Source: a candidate division SR1 bacterium Aalborg_AAW-1 (GTDB lineage: Bacteria > Patescibacteriota > Gracilibacteria > Absconditabacterales > Absconditicoccaceae). Taken from it: a DNA stretch of 64,000 bases. Of this stretch, positions 27,852 to 37,611 are shown piece after piece (positions within the stretch are counted from its first letter, which is position 1; every line of letters begins with the position of its first letter). The stretch lies in assembly GCA_001007975.1 (NCBI GenBank), contig CP011268.1, forward strand, positions 744,001 to 808,000, written 5' to 3'. Position numbers and translations under genes: made by a program. Under the pieces are notes generated by a model that saw only the letters and a list, made by a program, of their open reading frames with translations, did not search any database and was not told the origin of the DNA.

Positions 27852-28379
27852 ATGAAACTTACAAGAAAGTGATTTACTTTGGTAGAAATGCTGATCGTGA
27901 TTGTGATTATTGGTATTTTGGCTGCGGCTCTTATTCCTAGACTTACTGGTATTCAGGCAAGAGCAAGAGATACTGCAAGAAAAGCTGACCTTAACCAAAT
28001 CTCAACATCATTATCTACATATGCTTTAGATAACAATGCATATCCTGTTCACACATCTTGGACTTCTATTACTACAGGTGGTACTGCTGGTGCTCTTACA
28101 GGATTGGCTACTTATATGACTGCTATACCAAAAGAAACTTCTGCTAATTGGATGGGTTATCAATATCAATCAAATTCTGCTGGAGGAGTATTCGTTATTG
28201 CTTCTGTAAGTGAAGGAGGATGAGTAAATGCTAACTGGTCTGGAGGAGCAAGTGCAACTGCAACTTCTGTACCTGCTGCAATTACTATTGGTACATCACC
28301 TGTATCTGGTTGTACACCTGGTGCTGCTGCATGTATAGGAACTAGTAACGTAGGATATAGATATATTCTTTCTAACTAA
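27852..28379 (+). CDS. type IV major-pilin-like protein
   Basis: 175 aa. MKLTRKGFTLVEMLIVIVIIGILAAALIP is a classic prepilin N-terminus: short basic leader, cleavage after Gly-7 (encoded by TGA), Phe+1, Glu+5 and a long hydrophobic helix. The C-terminal half is Gly/Ala/Ser/Thr-rich, with two cysteines near the end (SGCTPGAAACIG) that could form the usual disulphide. It is likely the fibre subunit driven by the PilB at 16585. Single gene with its own terminator. Confidence 0.93.
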
Positions 28380-28401
28380 TTTCTAAATCAGTACTCATAA
28401 A

Positions 28402-28427
28402 AAACTCACTTTAAGTGAGTTTTTTCT
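28402..28427 (+). terminator. terminator of the pilin gene
   Basis: aaactcact/agtgagttt stem followed by a T-rich run. Confidence 0.9.
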
Positions 28428-28438
28428 TTTGTATGAAC

Positions 28439-28467
28439 TTGAACTGAATGATTGTTTTACGTATACT
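28439..28467 (+). promoter_or_regulatory. promoter of trmD
   Basis: TTGAAC (28439-28444), 17-base spacer, TATACT (28462-28467). Transcription would begin near 28475, downstream of the upstream in-frame ATG at 28448, which argues for the GTG start at 28499. Confidence 0.75.
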
Positions 28468-28498
28468 ATGAGTGATTTATTTTCTGTTTGGTTATATT

Positions 28499-29296
28499 GT
28501 GCATATTACATATTTAAGTATTTTCCCAGAGTTGTTTGATTCGTTTCGCGAGACGACATTAATTTCTAGAGCAGTAGATAAGAATCTTCTCACTTTTGAG
28601 ACGATTAATCCTAGACACTTCTGTGATGATAAACATCGTGTTGTTGATGATGAGATTTATGGATGATGACATGGATTACTGATGAAAGCACCTCCGATTA
28701 TTGCGGCCATTAAGCATTGGATAGAAAAAAATGGATTAGTAGAAAATGGAACATTGAAAGTTGAAAGTTGAAAAAGAAATAAGAAAACTCACCACCCTAT
28801 ACCATGAACTCTAAACTTCAAAATCATTATCCCTCATCCGTCTCAAGACGTGTTCAATCAATCTTTTGCGCACAATTGGTCAGAATGTAGTCACCTTTTG
28901 TTTATCTGTGGGAGATATGAGTGAATTGATGAGAGAGTGCGATTACGATTGAAAAAGAATTATCCTGATCATACACAAAGAATATCGCTCTGACAGTTTG
29001 TAACGTTGGGATGAGAATTACCAGCAATGACGATGACTGAAGCAGTCGTGAGACTCCTACCTGGCGTGATTAATACTGAGCTTTCATGGATAGAAGAAAG
29101 CTATAGCCTAGAACAGAATATGCAAAACTTAGAACATCCTCAATACACAAGACCTGAAGTTGTCGAGGGTATGAAGGTACCAGAAGTATTGCTTAGTGGT
29201 CATCATAAAAAAATTGCTGAGTGGAAAAAAGATAATAGTCTTAATCTCCCTCCAGACTTTTTCTTCAATAGGAGAGGAGATCGTGAAATTGAATAA
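28499..29296 (+). CDS. trmD: tRNA (guanine37-N1)-methyltransferase TrmD
   Basis: 265 aa from a GTG at 28499 (M/V-HITYLSIFPELFDSF), chosen because this is where the family begins and because the promoter overlaps the earlier ATG. DDEIYGGGHGLLMKAPP, CGRYEGIDERV, SLGQFVTLGGELPAM and the C-terminal domain LLSGHHKKIAEWK are canonical for TrmD. Several Gly in the knot (GGGHG, LGGEL) are TGA. It methylates G37 and prevents frameshifting. The stop overlaps the start of the DUF192 gene by one base. Confidence 0.95.
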
Positions 29297-29763
29297 TGTT
29301 TTATTGTATTATGATAATGAAGATTATGAGGTATTGGTTTTGTTTGTTATGTATTCTATTATTTGTGTTCCTTTCTGGATGTAAAAATAATAAAAAACCA
29401 CAACAAATATCACAGGTCTGTTTTGAAGAGCATTGTTTTCAAGTAGAAATTGCTGATACTGATGCTACACGTCAAATGTGACTTATGTATCGTGAATCAC
29501 TTCCCAGTCAAAGTGGTATGCTGTTTGTATTTGATACTTCTTATCCTCATGGATTTTGGATGAAAAACACCTTACTACCATTGGATATGATTTGGATAGA
29601 TGAAGATAAAAAAATAGTAGATATTCAGACTGCTATTCCTTGTAATGCTGATCCTTGTCCGTCTTATATTCCTAGTGGAAACGCAACATATGTCCTTGAA
29701 ATTAATGGTTGATGAGCAGATCGATATGATCTCCAAACAGGAGATATTGTGGATTTTATATAA
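29296..29763 (+). CDS. DUF192-family lipoprotein
   Basis: 155 aa. The hydrophobic N-terminus MRYWFCLLCILLFVFLSGC ends in a lipobox (LSGC). The DUF192 domain follows: TRQMGLMYRESLPSQSGMLFVF, FWMKNTLLPLDMIWID, YVLEINGG. DUF192 proteins have a small beta fold; their role is unknown. Its first ATG overlaps the trmD stop (taATG), and a later Met (29317) is also possible. Gly codons include TGA. Confidence 0.88.
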
Positions 29764-29786
29764 TAAAAGATAGAAAAGTATAGAAT

Positions 29787-29813
29787 AACTGACTCGATGT
29801 GAGTTGGTTTTTT
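29787..29813 (+). terminator. terminator of trmD-DUF192
   Basis: aactgactc/gagttggtt stem (with G-T pairs) plus T6. Confidence 0.7.
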
Positions 29814-29840
29814 GTTTGTTAATATGAAAACAGATATAAT
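29812..29840 (+). promoter_or_regulatory. promoter of the 29874 gene
   Basis: TTGTTT (29812-29817), 17-base spacer, TATAAT (29835-29840); the -35 begins in the T-run of the preceding terminator. Confidence 0.65.
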
Positions 29841-29873
29841 AAAGGTAGTATTTAATTGTTATGATTCTATCTC

Positions 29874-31733
29874 ATGCCTGATAATAAAAAAAGTCTAGAA
29901 GTTCTAACATCTTCTCTTGATCTTAATCAAGAAAAACTTGCTGATAATGAAAAGAATGAACGTGTACAAGAGATAGTCGATACTCAGAATAACAAAGACA
30001 TAGACAATAAAATTAATGAAATAGAGACCGCATCTGATACTCTGGTGACTAATGAACAGATGAAAAAAGAACTCTGAGCGCATAAAGTAGAAGCAGAGAT
30101 GAGTGCTCGAGAAAAAATTAAAGAAAAATGAGGAGAAACTGCTGAACGAGCAAAAAGAAACTGGTGATTGATTGTTTGATGAGTAGGTTCTTTTTTGGGT
30201 ATTCGTCGATTATGGAAAAAGATCAAATGAAACGAAACTACGGAAACGAGCAACTCCACAAATTCTACAGAAACAAAAGATAGTAAAGGTAATACGGTTA
30301 TCAATGTCGATGCGACACCGAAGAAGAATTGGTTTCAAAGAAATTGGGGATGGTTAGTATGAGGAGCTTGAGTAGCTGGAGCTTGATATTTTTTAAGAGA
30401 TAAAGTATATAAATTACCATGGATATGACCACAGTTAGATAAATTATTTAATAAAAGAATGACAATGGAACAGGCAATTCCATATGTAGAAGGTAATATA
30501 CTTAATAAGGCAGCAGAAACTCATCTGAAATGAAATCCAAAACTTAATTGGAACAGTGCATCTAAAAAATTAAGTGTCTTTGATCAAGAATTTGAAATAG
30601 ATACTGATAATAAAAAAATTAAATGACTAGATATACAGTTTAATAAATTTGAAGATCTCATTACCACTGCTTGGATAATTTGATCAGCAAAATATAATTT
30701 TCAATGAGCATGCCTTAATGATTCACCATTTTCCATTACACAAAGATGATGAGATATTGAAGTCGCTCTAAATAAAGATGCTAACAAAGATCTTGTAAGT
30801 TGAAAAAGTCCAATTCCTGTAGGTACCATTACTGGTGGAGTGTTAGGTGCTACTCTTGGATGAGTAGCAGGAGCATATTTATGAAAAAATATCACTACTA
30901 CTGTATGATGAGCAGCAGCAGGAGGTCTATGATGAGCAGCGCTTGGTAATGTTATAGATAATAGTGATACTCTCTCTAAGGTATGTCCTGTTCTTAATGA
31001 ATGAGATAATAGAGATTATCTTGTATCATATTTAAATTCAACAAAATGATGGGTACAATGAAATGATGAAAATCTTGAACAAAAAGCTAAGACAGATAAT
31101 GAAAAAGTTAATAAAACATTTATAGATACTTTACATAAAATAGAAAATACTATTGATAAAAATGATGATAAACGTAGCCAAAGAGGGAAAGAGAGAAGTG
31201 CAAGTATAAGTAATTATAATAATCAACCTAATATTATAGAACTCAAGTCACGATGATCTTCATTTTATTTTCATACAATATTGGATACAGTAGGTAATAT
31301 TGTATCAATAGAACCTGAAGATACAGGAATTGTTTTTAATGGTCCTAATGCAGTTAGTGAAGCTATTCATTTTTGATTATTTATTAATCAATCAGAAAAA
31401 GAACTTGCGTGAAGATGAGATACAGCAGAACCATTTGAATATAGAGATGGTATCACAGTATCTACTTTGAATAAAGAATGAATATATTTTGATGAATCAT
31501 GGTCTGTTTTTGATTATAAGCTTTCAAAAGATGCGATGCAAAAAAATATACCAACTTTATTACAGTGAAATAATATGCAAAAAACTATCTCATGGTTAAA
31601 TAGTAGACAGAGTACTAATGGTATGTCATTATGGAAGAAAAATGAAGCAAATTGATCACGTAATAATACTTATCTCAAATCTTTATGATCAAAAAATAAA
31701 ACTATTAATTCTGAGCAGAAAAAAACTGCATAG
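29874..31733 (+). CDS. large TGA-rich membrane/glycine-zipper protein of unknown function
   Basis: 619 aa containing about 34 TGA codons; in the standard code it would be unrecognisable. An N-terminal coiled-coil-like region (residues 1-80) leads to short hydrophobic segments (NWGLIVGGVGSFLGI; WGWLVGGAGVAGAGYFLR). Near residues 310-365 there is a long glycine-zipper stretch (GTITGGVLGATLGGVAGAYL, then GGAAAGGLGGAALG) of the kind that packs in membranes or forms pores. The C-terminal 230 residues are soluble. It heads a run of four unknown genes. A surface or contact-dependent role is inference. Confidence 0.75.
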
Positions 31734-31759
31734 TATTTATATTAATATAAACCTTTATC

Positions 31760-32407
31760 ATGAACTCAAAAGAAATATATCACTATTCTCCAGAACTTAT
31801 ACAACAGCACTATGAAAAAGTACTGGATGTATTCAGAAAAAATTTATCAGAAAATCTTTGAAAGGATGTTGATATCACTATAGATCAAGATGATACGAGA
31901 ATGCGTCTAGAGGCATTGGTCTCTGCAATAGATGATCAGGAATTGTCTCCTGAAGATAGGAATATTGTAGAACAAGCTAAAAAAGATCTTCATCTTGATA
32001 TTTCTAGACCAGTTGAATGGAATGAACTGAGAGAACAATATAAAGAAGATCCAGAAAAACTATCAGCTCTAGATACTCTTCAGGCAGGATTAGATATTGC
32101 TGGCTTTGAGCCAACTATTGGTTCTTTCGCTGATGGTGCTAATGCTCTGATCTATGCGATGAGATCAGCAAAATCTTTAATAAGTGGTCAGTGAAATCAA
32201 GCAAAAGAACATGCTCTTGATGCTGCAATATCGGCGGTTTCTTTAATTCCATTTGCTGATGTGATTAAGGTGTTGAGACTGCGTAAGATACCAAAACTCG
32301 CCAAAGTAGGTATAAAGTGAGCTCGTGGACTCAAATCATATGCCAAAACAGAAAAAGTTAAGAGAGTGCAAGATAGAACATGATATGAGCATAAACTTGC
32401 AGCCTAA
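31760..32407 (+). CDS. pretoxin-like helical protein
   Basis: 215 aa. After a charged helical N-terminus, LDTLQAGLDIAGFEPTIGSF, ADGANALIYAMRSA and DAAISAVSLIPFADVIKVLRL match the general pattern of pretoxin/PT-TG-like segments found before the toxin domain in polymorphic toxins (LD...DlaGl.P..G...D..NaliY...G....Al....a.iP..d). There is no recognisable toxin domain after it; it ends in a basic tail. This is a motif-level resemblance only. It follows the glycine-zipper gene by 26 bases. Confidence 0.6.
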
Positions 32408-32527
32408 GGATTATATTTGAATATCATAATGTCAATATGTCTTCTTAGCCAGGAAGATGTATTTTTTTATTTTTAATATTTTTGTATATACTTATAGAGA
32501 GAGAAAATTTATTTGTTATGATTCATT

Positions 32528-33775
32528 ATGTGATTAGAAAGCTTTAAGGATGCTATGATACAAGTGAAATCTGTTATAGAGACAGCGAAGAATTTTTCCG
32601 AAAGTGTGACTGATATGCTTTGACTTCAAGTTGAAGAACAGAAAAAGGAAGAACAGCAAACTATTGACCATACCAAGCATGATATCGTGAATTTACAACA
32701 ACAGGTTGATAAGAAAGAACAATCACCAGAGTATAAGAAAATGATAGCAGCATTGAGTGAATATTGTAGATTGCTGCTTTCTCCCTCTGAGCTTCAGTCG
32801 ATAGGTAATATTTTTATATGAGATACGTTGGAAGAGCAATTGCATGAATATGTGAAGGAACAACACTATATTCAATCAGAAAAGAAAAAAAACAATAGCA
32901 TCCCACAACAATCTCTTCAAAAGGCGTATGATATTTATGATCCTACAACAAATATTCAAACACTGTTTGATGAGGTAGCTAACCAACTCGCGGGTAGTAC
33001 TTCAAAACAACAATATGAATATGTGACCAGTTATTTAAATACTACAATCGCTAGAAAAGAGCAAGTTGTACTACGTCAACAAGAATTCCGTTCTCACTCA
33101 TCAACTACAAGATTACAAACAAAACCAAATCCTGACCTTGTTCGTTATCATGATGAAGAGAAAGCGTTGAAGACTACAGGATTCGCGTATGATATCAACA
33201 ATGAAAAAGATCCTCAGATGAAGACTCCTGCAAATATCTTAAAACGTTTTGTCTCTTCTTGAGTTGCAAAAAGTGAAAAATGAACAACACTTTGTGCAAG
33301 AACAACCTTTCTAGATGCTCAGAGATTATTTCATCTCAAACTTCCACTTCATGATGCATTTACTGTCATGCGTCAGGAACAAGGTAATTTTTCTAGATCA
33401 ATCGTTTCAGATCTTTATAATAAAAAAGAAAAAGCTAAAACAAAGGTAGATTCTATTCATCCCAATTGGAATATGGGTAATAATGATTATATTAATAAAC
33501 TAGCTCCTCAAGAAACAAATGTCGCAGATCTCTTCGTTACGTCAAATACACCTAAGTGAAAACTCTATGGACATAGAGCACTCATGTTTCGTGTGAGCAA
33601 TCAACGATATGTGCTTGATCCTTATACTGCTGTTCAACCTGGTGAAGATAAGAATAAACCCAGAACATTAGAAAGTTATGCTAAGTCTATGAAAACTGGT
33701 AAGAATAAGAGAGAGTTTATGAGAATGAATTTCTATAAAGCTCCCGTGAATCTTGAAACGAAAGCAGTAACATAA
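32528..33775 (+). CDS. coiled-coil protein with putative cysteine-peptidase-like C-terminal domain
   Basis: 415 aa with TGA-Gly codons, including codon 2. The N-terminal half is Gln/Glu-rich and helical (VEEQKKEEQQTIDHTKHDI). In the C-terminal half, GTTLCARTTFLDAQRL, then LYGHRALMFRV and QRYVLDPYTA, place Cys, His and Asp in the order and spacing of papain-like or NlpC/CHAP peptidases. No signal peptide is seen. A wall- or protein-cleaving role would fit the neighbours, but this is inference. Confidence 0.6.
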
Positions 33776-33813
33776 ATGAGAATGTTCACCATATTTACAA
33801 GTCTCCATCTTCT

Positions 33814-34599
33814 ATGCTAAAAATTTTTCGTCTTATTACATCATTTCGATTCTATGTAGCACTTGTTGTTATTATTGTTTTGGTGATGCTGATGACGAGA
33901 ATTAATGTGAATTCATTTCGTTGGGTACCATCACTTGATGTCATGACTAATATCAAACAGGGTGATAGTGTTTATATTTCACAACAAGCTATTGCTGATC
34001 AAGCCGTATTGCTTGCTTATGTTAATATTACTCTCTGACATGGTGGGTCAAGTTCTTCCAGTTCTCTGTGATGATCTGATATACAATGAACAACAGTTGA
34101 ACAAGCATTACTTATAACGAAGTATCTTAATTCATTAAGAACTACAGACGTTATTGCAGTACAACAAAAAGCAACTGATGTATCTAATGTAAACACAATA
34201 ATTCAGCAAGGTTCAGCATTGATTGCAAAAGGTAATGCGCTTATCGCTCCACTGACAGTAATCGTAGATGAACAATCATCTATAGTATCGACATGTACTT
34301 CTCAAAAACAACAAGCAGATGATCTCTATAATGAGTCACTACAACAATATAATGGTATCTCAGTAGAAAAAGCTACACAACAAGCACAACAGGCAAGCAG
34401 TTGTATATCACAAGCATCTGTTGCGATGAATAGTGCAAAGTGAGTATTGTCGAATTTAGAATCTGAACTTAAAAAAACACAAAACTATGTATCATTATTA
34501 ACAGCAAATACATCACTTTTGAAACAATATGCTGGTGTCTTAGATACTGATATACCTGCACAACTTGTACAACTTAAAAAAGATCTTGCAAATTTATAA
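33814..34599 (+). CDS. membrane-anchored coiled-coil protein
   Basis: 261 aa. One N-terminal membrane helix (FYVALVVIIVLVMLMTRI) is followed by a Ser/Gly linker (HGGSSSSSSLGGSD, several TGA) and a long Gln/Ala/Ser-rich helical domain with cysteines (IVSTCTSQKQQADDLY, QASSCISQAS). Last gene of the four-gene unknown cassette. No family recognised. Confidence 0.65.
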
Positions 34600-34623
34600 A
34601 AAAATCTACCAAAGAAGGCAGAT
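34598..34623 (-). terminator. terminator of the holin-family gene
   Basis: atctacc/ggcagat stem (one G-T pair), T-run on the minus strand. Confidence 0.65.
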
Positions 34624-34649
34624 TACTATGATTGTTATACTTCAAAGAA

Positions 34650-34988
34650 TTATTTTTTAGATCAGGCTCAAAGAATACCATTCACAATACCAAGAATAAC
34701 AGCAAAGATAAGTCCGGACATCCAATTGGAAATTTCAAACCCTGGAACAAGTTGTGCAGTAAGGAGAATCATCAAAAATCCAATGAATGCACTCACTAAT
34801 CCTAAGGTAAGAAAATTTACTGGAATAGCAAGAAATCTTAATGCTGCTCCTATTGTTGCGTTTACTAAACCAAGTACAACGGCTACAATAATTGCTGTAA
34901 TAAATCCATTTACACTTACTCATGGAGTAAAATATGCTGCAAGAGCAACAGCAAGACCAGAAACAAGAAGATTGATAATAAATCACAT
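34650..34988 (-). CDS. phage holin family 4 / YvlD-like membrane protein
   Basis: 112 aa. MGFIINLLVSGLAVALAAYF, then PGVSVNGFITAIIVAVVLGLVN, LRFLAIPVNFLTLGLVS and VPGFEISNWMSGLIFAVILG match the four-helix Phage_holin_4_2/YvlD family, which despite its name is mostly chromosomal and of unknown function. TGA encodes Gly at codon 2, in PGVS and in LGAGSKK. Own terminator. Confidence 0.9.
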
Positions 34989-35097
34989 GACGATGAATGG
35001 TTATAAGATAAAACATTTCAATTCTAGGATAATAATTGATTGATTGCAAGAGAAAATGCTCTTGTGATACCGCTGTGATTTTTTTATACTTACTGTT

Positions 35098-35853
35098 ATG
35101 TATTATCAGGATGGAACATATATAATTGATTCTTTGGGTAATAATGCTCTCAGTTTTCAAGAAAGAAAAAAACAGTGATCTGACACGAGTTTATATGTCC
35201 CTGAGTTGATAAGGTGACACCTAGAAGATGTTCGTCTCTCTCATACTACTACTGCTTATGAATATGTGGATGAAGATGGTGTATTGCACAGTTCGTATGG
35301 ATTAGAATCTCTTGTGAACATTGATGGTTATGGAAAAGATGTCTATGTAATTGATAATCATAATCATGCATTTGCAATGTGGTGGAGATCATACCTCTCT
35401 TGATCCGTGCAACGAGGTAGTCATCTGATCCATATTGATCAACATTCTGATTATGCTGAACCAGAGTATTATATGGAAAGTATATTCTCAGAATATAAAA
35501 ACTTGAGTAGAGTACCACAAGAAAATATTGATACCTACACGAACGAAGTATTAACGATAGGGTCATTTATTAAACCTGCTTTGCAATGAGGATTATTAGC
35601 AAACCATGAGATGGTGTTGACAGAATATTCATTGTTGCAACTCTCAATCCTTAACTCTCTACGTTCAATTATTCTCGATATTGATCTAGATTTTCGAGCA
35701 CCGGAGATGAGTATACAAGAGTATGAGAAAACAATCACTCAAGTCAGAAAACTGATTTTTTCACCTCAAGTACAATGTATCACTATAGCAACTTCTCCGA
35801 CGTATATTAATCAATTAAGAGCATTAGAGGTAATGAATGATTTGATATGATAG
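35098..35853 (+). CDS. UPF0489-family protein (arginase-like fold)
   Basis: 251 aa. VYVIDNHNHAFAMWW, HLIHIDQHSD and IILDIDLDF match the UPF0489 family, whose Asp/His pairs sit where arginases and deacetylases bind metals. Read in code 25 it ends with Gly and TAG. The biochemical role is not established for the family. The gene is alone between a holin-like gene and the 35996 gene. Confidence 0.82.
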
Positions 35854-35935
35854 TATAATTTTTCTTTTTATCAAGAATCACTTTTGTTAGTCAAGAAATA
35901 TATGTTATTATTAGAGATCTATGATTGGTATTTTT

Positions 35936-35963
35936 TTGACAAAAAAGATATTATAGTTATAAT
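35936..35963 (+). promoter_or_regulatory. promoter of the 35996 gene
   Basis: TTGACA (35936-35941), 16-base spacer, TATAAT (35958-35963). Confidence 0.75.
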
Positions 35964-35995
35964 TATTCTATATTATTTTGTTGATATTGTTTAGT

Positions 35996-36424
35996 ATGAA
36001 AGAATCTTTTGAACAACAACATGGAACAGAATATCTCTTGTTTTTACCAAGTGATCCTGATTTTAAGGAAACGTGAACTTCATATAAGTTATTGATAAAA
36101 TATCTTGAAACAATGAATATACAAATATCTCCTGATAAACCATACCATATAGATAACTGTATTGTTATTGTCCTACCAGAGAATATTTCTGAAGATCAAG
36201 TGAAAAAAAACATTCAAAAAGATGTTGTGAATGCTCCATTTCTATCAGGTGTGGAGGGCATTCGTAATATGAATATTGAGAAAAGAAATATCTTCAATGA
36301 ACAGAAACAACAACTTGTGGATGCTATTATAGATAGAGCAAAAAACGAACAAGATCAGGACTATAGCTCAGAAAAAATTGAACGCTTGAAACATGATTTG
36401 CAAAATCTTTTAGATCAATTATAA
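35996..36424 (+). CDS. hypothetical soluble protein
   Basis: 142 aa with one TGA-Gly. An N-terminal alpha/beta part (TEYLLFLPSDPDF, CIVIVLPENISEDQV) and a helical C-terminal tail (IERLKHDLQNLLDQL). It has a near-consensus promoter and lies just upstream of the tmRNA gene. No family recognised. Confidence 0.6.
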
Positions 36425-36468
36425 AAAACTTGTTTCTCATCATGGAATCATTATAATCAAATTCGTAC

Positions 36469-36860
36469 GGGGATGTGTTGGTTTTGATAGGAGTATCCCA
36501 GTATGATCGATGGCCACCACTCGATGAGCGTACCGAGTCTAAAATAATCGTTCACGCACCAAAAATGCAAACTCTAATCTAAGACTCAACGTAGCAAAGA
36601 AATTCGCTTTCGCTGCTTAGTCAAGTCCTCTTTATGGGGCATAACCCGTCTTGCGTGATCTCTCTACAATCGCAGGGTAGTGGCGCTGGAGATACCCAAG
36701 GTTCTGACTATTACAAAACTTACTGGTCTGACACTATGTCCGTGTAAGTGCTCGTAATAGTACGACTGAAAACAATAACCAGAGTCTCTAAAATAGTGCT
36801 ATAGTGGTACACTGTCCTCATCCTGACTTCTAGACGCGGGTTCGAATCCCGCCATCTCCA
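36469..36860 (+). ncRNA. ssrA: transfer-messenger RNA (tmRNA)
   Basis: The 5' end GGGGATG pairs with 3' CATCTCC as the acceptor stem, and the T-arm gggttcgaatccc is at the 3' end; CCA is not encoded. The tag frame is read as TKNANSNLRLNVAKKFAFAA, ending in TAG at 36618-36620 and in the usual Ala-Ala degron. The tag is about 19-20 residues, longer than the 10-11 of E. coli or B. subtilis type tags. It rescues stalled ribosomes with SmpB. Confidence 0.95.
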
Positions 36861-36912
36861 TGATTAGTAAAGACTAAAAATCATTGCAAACATAATAGTA
36901 TATTCTTATTAT

Positions 36913-37027
36913 ATGGTGTTCTTTCAGGTTACTCCCTCAAAGCATTGCTGTCGTTGAGTCATACCTCAAGCATCTGATAGAGTATAAACTATCTCTACAG
37001 GGGGTGAAAGCAAAAAATATACACCAT
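36913..37027 (+). ncRNA. unidentified structured RNA between tmRNA and tRNA-Val
   Basis: An outer 7-bp stem ATGGTGT (36913-36919)/ACACCAT (37021-37027) encloses a second stem (ttactccc, 36929-36936, with gggggtgaa, 37000-37008) and two hairpins, ttgag/ctcaa (36954-36969) and gatag/ctatc (36976-36993). The 3' end abuts base 1 of tRNA-Val. It has no T-arm, so it is not a tRNA, and lacks the GGAA-loop signature of SRP RNA. Class unknown. Confidence 0.5.
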
Positions 37028-37100
37028 GCGCGATTAGCTCAGTTGGTAGAGCGCAACATTGACGTTGTTGAAGTCAGAGGTTCGAATCCTCTATCGCGCA
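37028..37100 (+). tRNA. tRNA-Val (GAC)
   Basis: Full cloverleaf: acceptor GCGCGAT/ATCGCGC, D-arm GCTC...GAGC, anticodon stem CAACA/TGTTG with loop TTGACGT (anticodon GAC), T-arm AGAGG/CCTCT with TTCGAAT. CCA is not encoded. Confidence 0.97.
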
Positions 37101-37213
37101 TTTTTTTTATTTTTTGAAAAAAGGAGCACAATGCACCTTCGGAATATCGCGCATTTTTTTTATTTCTTGGAAAAAGGAGAGCAATGTCTCCTTCAGAGTA
37201 TTGCGCATTTTTG
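37093..37213 (+). repeat. tandem repeat carrying copies of the tRNA-Val 3' end
   Basis: Three copies of an ATCGCGCA-like box followed by a T-run start at 37093 (in the tRNA), 37146 and 37200 (period 53-54). The two full repeat units carry a hairpin (aaggagc...gcacctt; aaggaga...tctcctt). The second unit shows paired base changes that keep or improve the stem. Confidence 0.75.
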
Positions 37214-37218
37214 TATTA

Positions 37219-37245
37219 TAAAAAAATAGACGGAATATCCGTCTA
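37219..37245 (-). terminator. terminator overlapping the stop of the 37243 gene
   Basis: tagacgg/ccgtcta stem; the TAG stop is the last three bases of the stem, with a T-run on the minus strand. Confidence 0.8.
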
Positions 37246-37467
37246 TCCTTGGCTATATTGTAGCCATTGTTTTTGTTTTTGTGCTAAGTTTTGTTGAAGT
37301 CTAAGAATATTCTCTCGTTCTTCAGCAGTTGTAGCTTTTTTGAACTGTTGCTTAAGCTCTGTGTCTTTGCTTTTGAATTCATCATCAATAGCAAAGTTAG
37401 GAAGAACGCCTATTTGAGTCATCCAGTTTTCTGGTAAAACTCCTTGTAATAATTTTTGTAAATTCAT
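37243..37467 (-). CDS. small helical protein
   Basis: 74 aa, no TGA, soluble, Gln/Lys-rich and helical in its C-terminal half (ERENILRLQQNLAQKQKQWL). Single-gene unit with its own promoter (37494-37521) and a terminator that includes its stop. No family recognised. Confidence 0.6.
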   Translation of the reverse strand: MNLQKLLQGVLPENWMTQIGVLPNFAIDDEFKSKDTELKQQFKKATTAEERENILRLQQNLAQKQKQWLQYSQG

Positions 37468-37493
37468 TGTATTTTAATTTTTTATTATATTGC

Positions 37494-37521
37494 AATATAC
37501 ATATATTGATATTAAAGTCAA
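37494..37521 (-). promoter_or_regulatory. promoter of the 37243 gene
   Basis: Minus-strand TTGACT (37521-37516), 16-base spacer, TATATT (37499-37494). Confidence 0.65.
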
Positions 37522-37611
37522 TACTTTGTAGCTGGTAGAATAAAAGTCATTGATTGTAAGGGGGAGAATCTGTATGATGAAGCTAAGTAATTTAGCTCGT
37601 CTCTCATCTCC

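Noticed and set aside
29874-31733. Interpretation of this and similar regions as decayed pseudogenes full of TGA stops
   Set aside because: TGA positions match Gly in dozens of intact families, while TAA and TAG never interrupt the frames.
34726-35043. Plus-strand open frame of 105 codons
   Set aside because: It mirrors the holin-family gene on the minus strand, which has family motifs, correct length and a terminator.
36913-37027. A second tRNA or the 4.5S SRP RNA
   Set aside because: There is a 7-bp acceptor-like stem but no T-arm or anticodon arm, and the GGAA-capped SRP domain IV is missing.
37093-37213. CRISPR array
   Set aside because: There are only three short near-identical boxes, no spacer variety, and no cas genes in the window.
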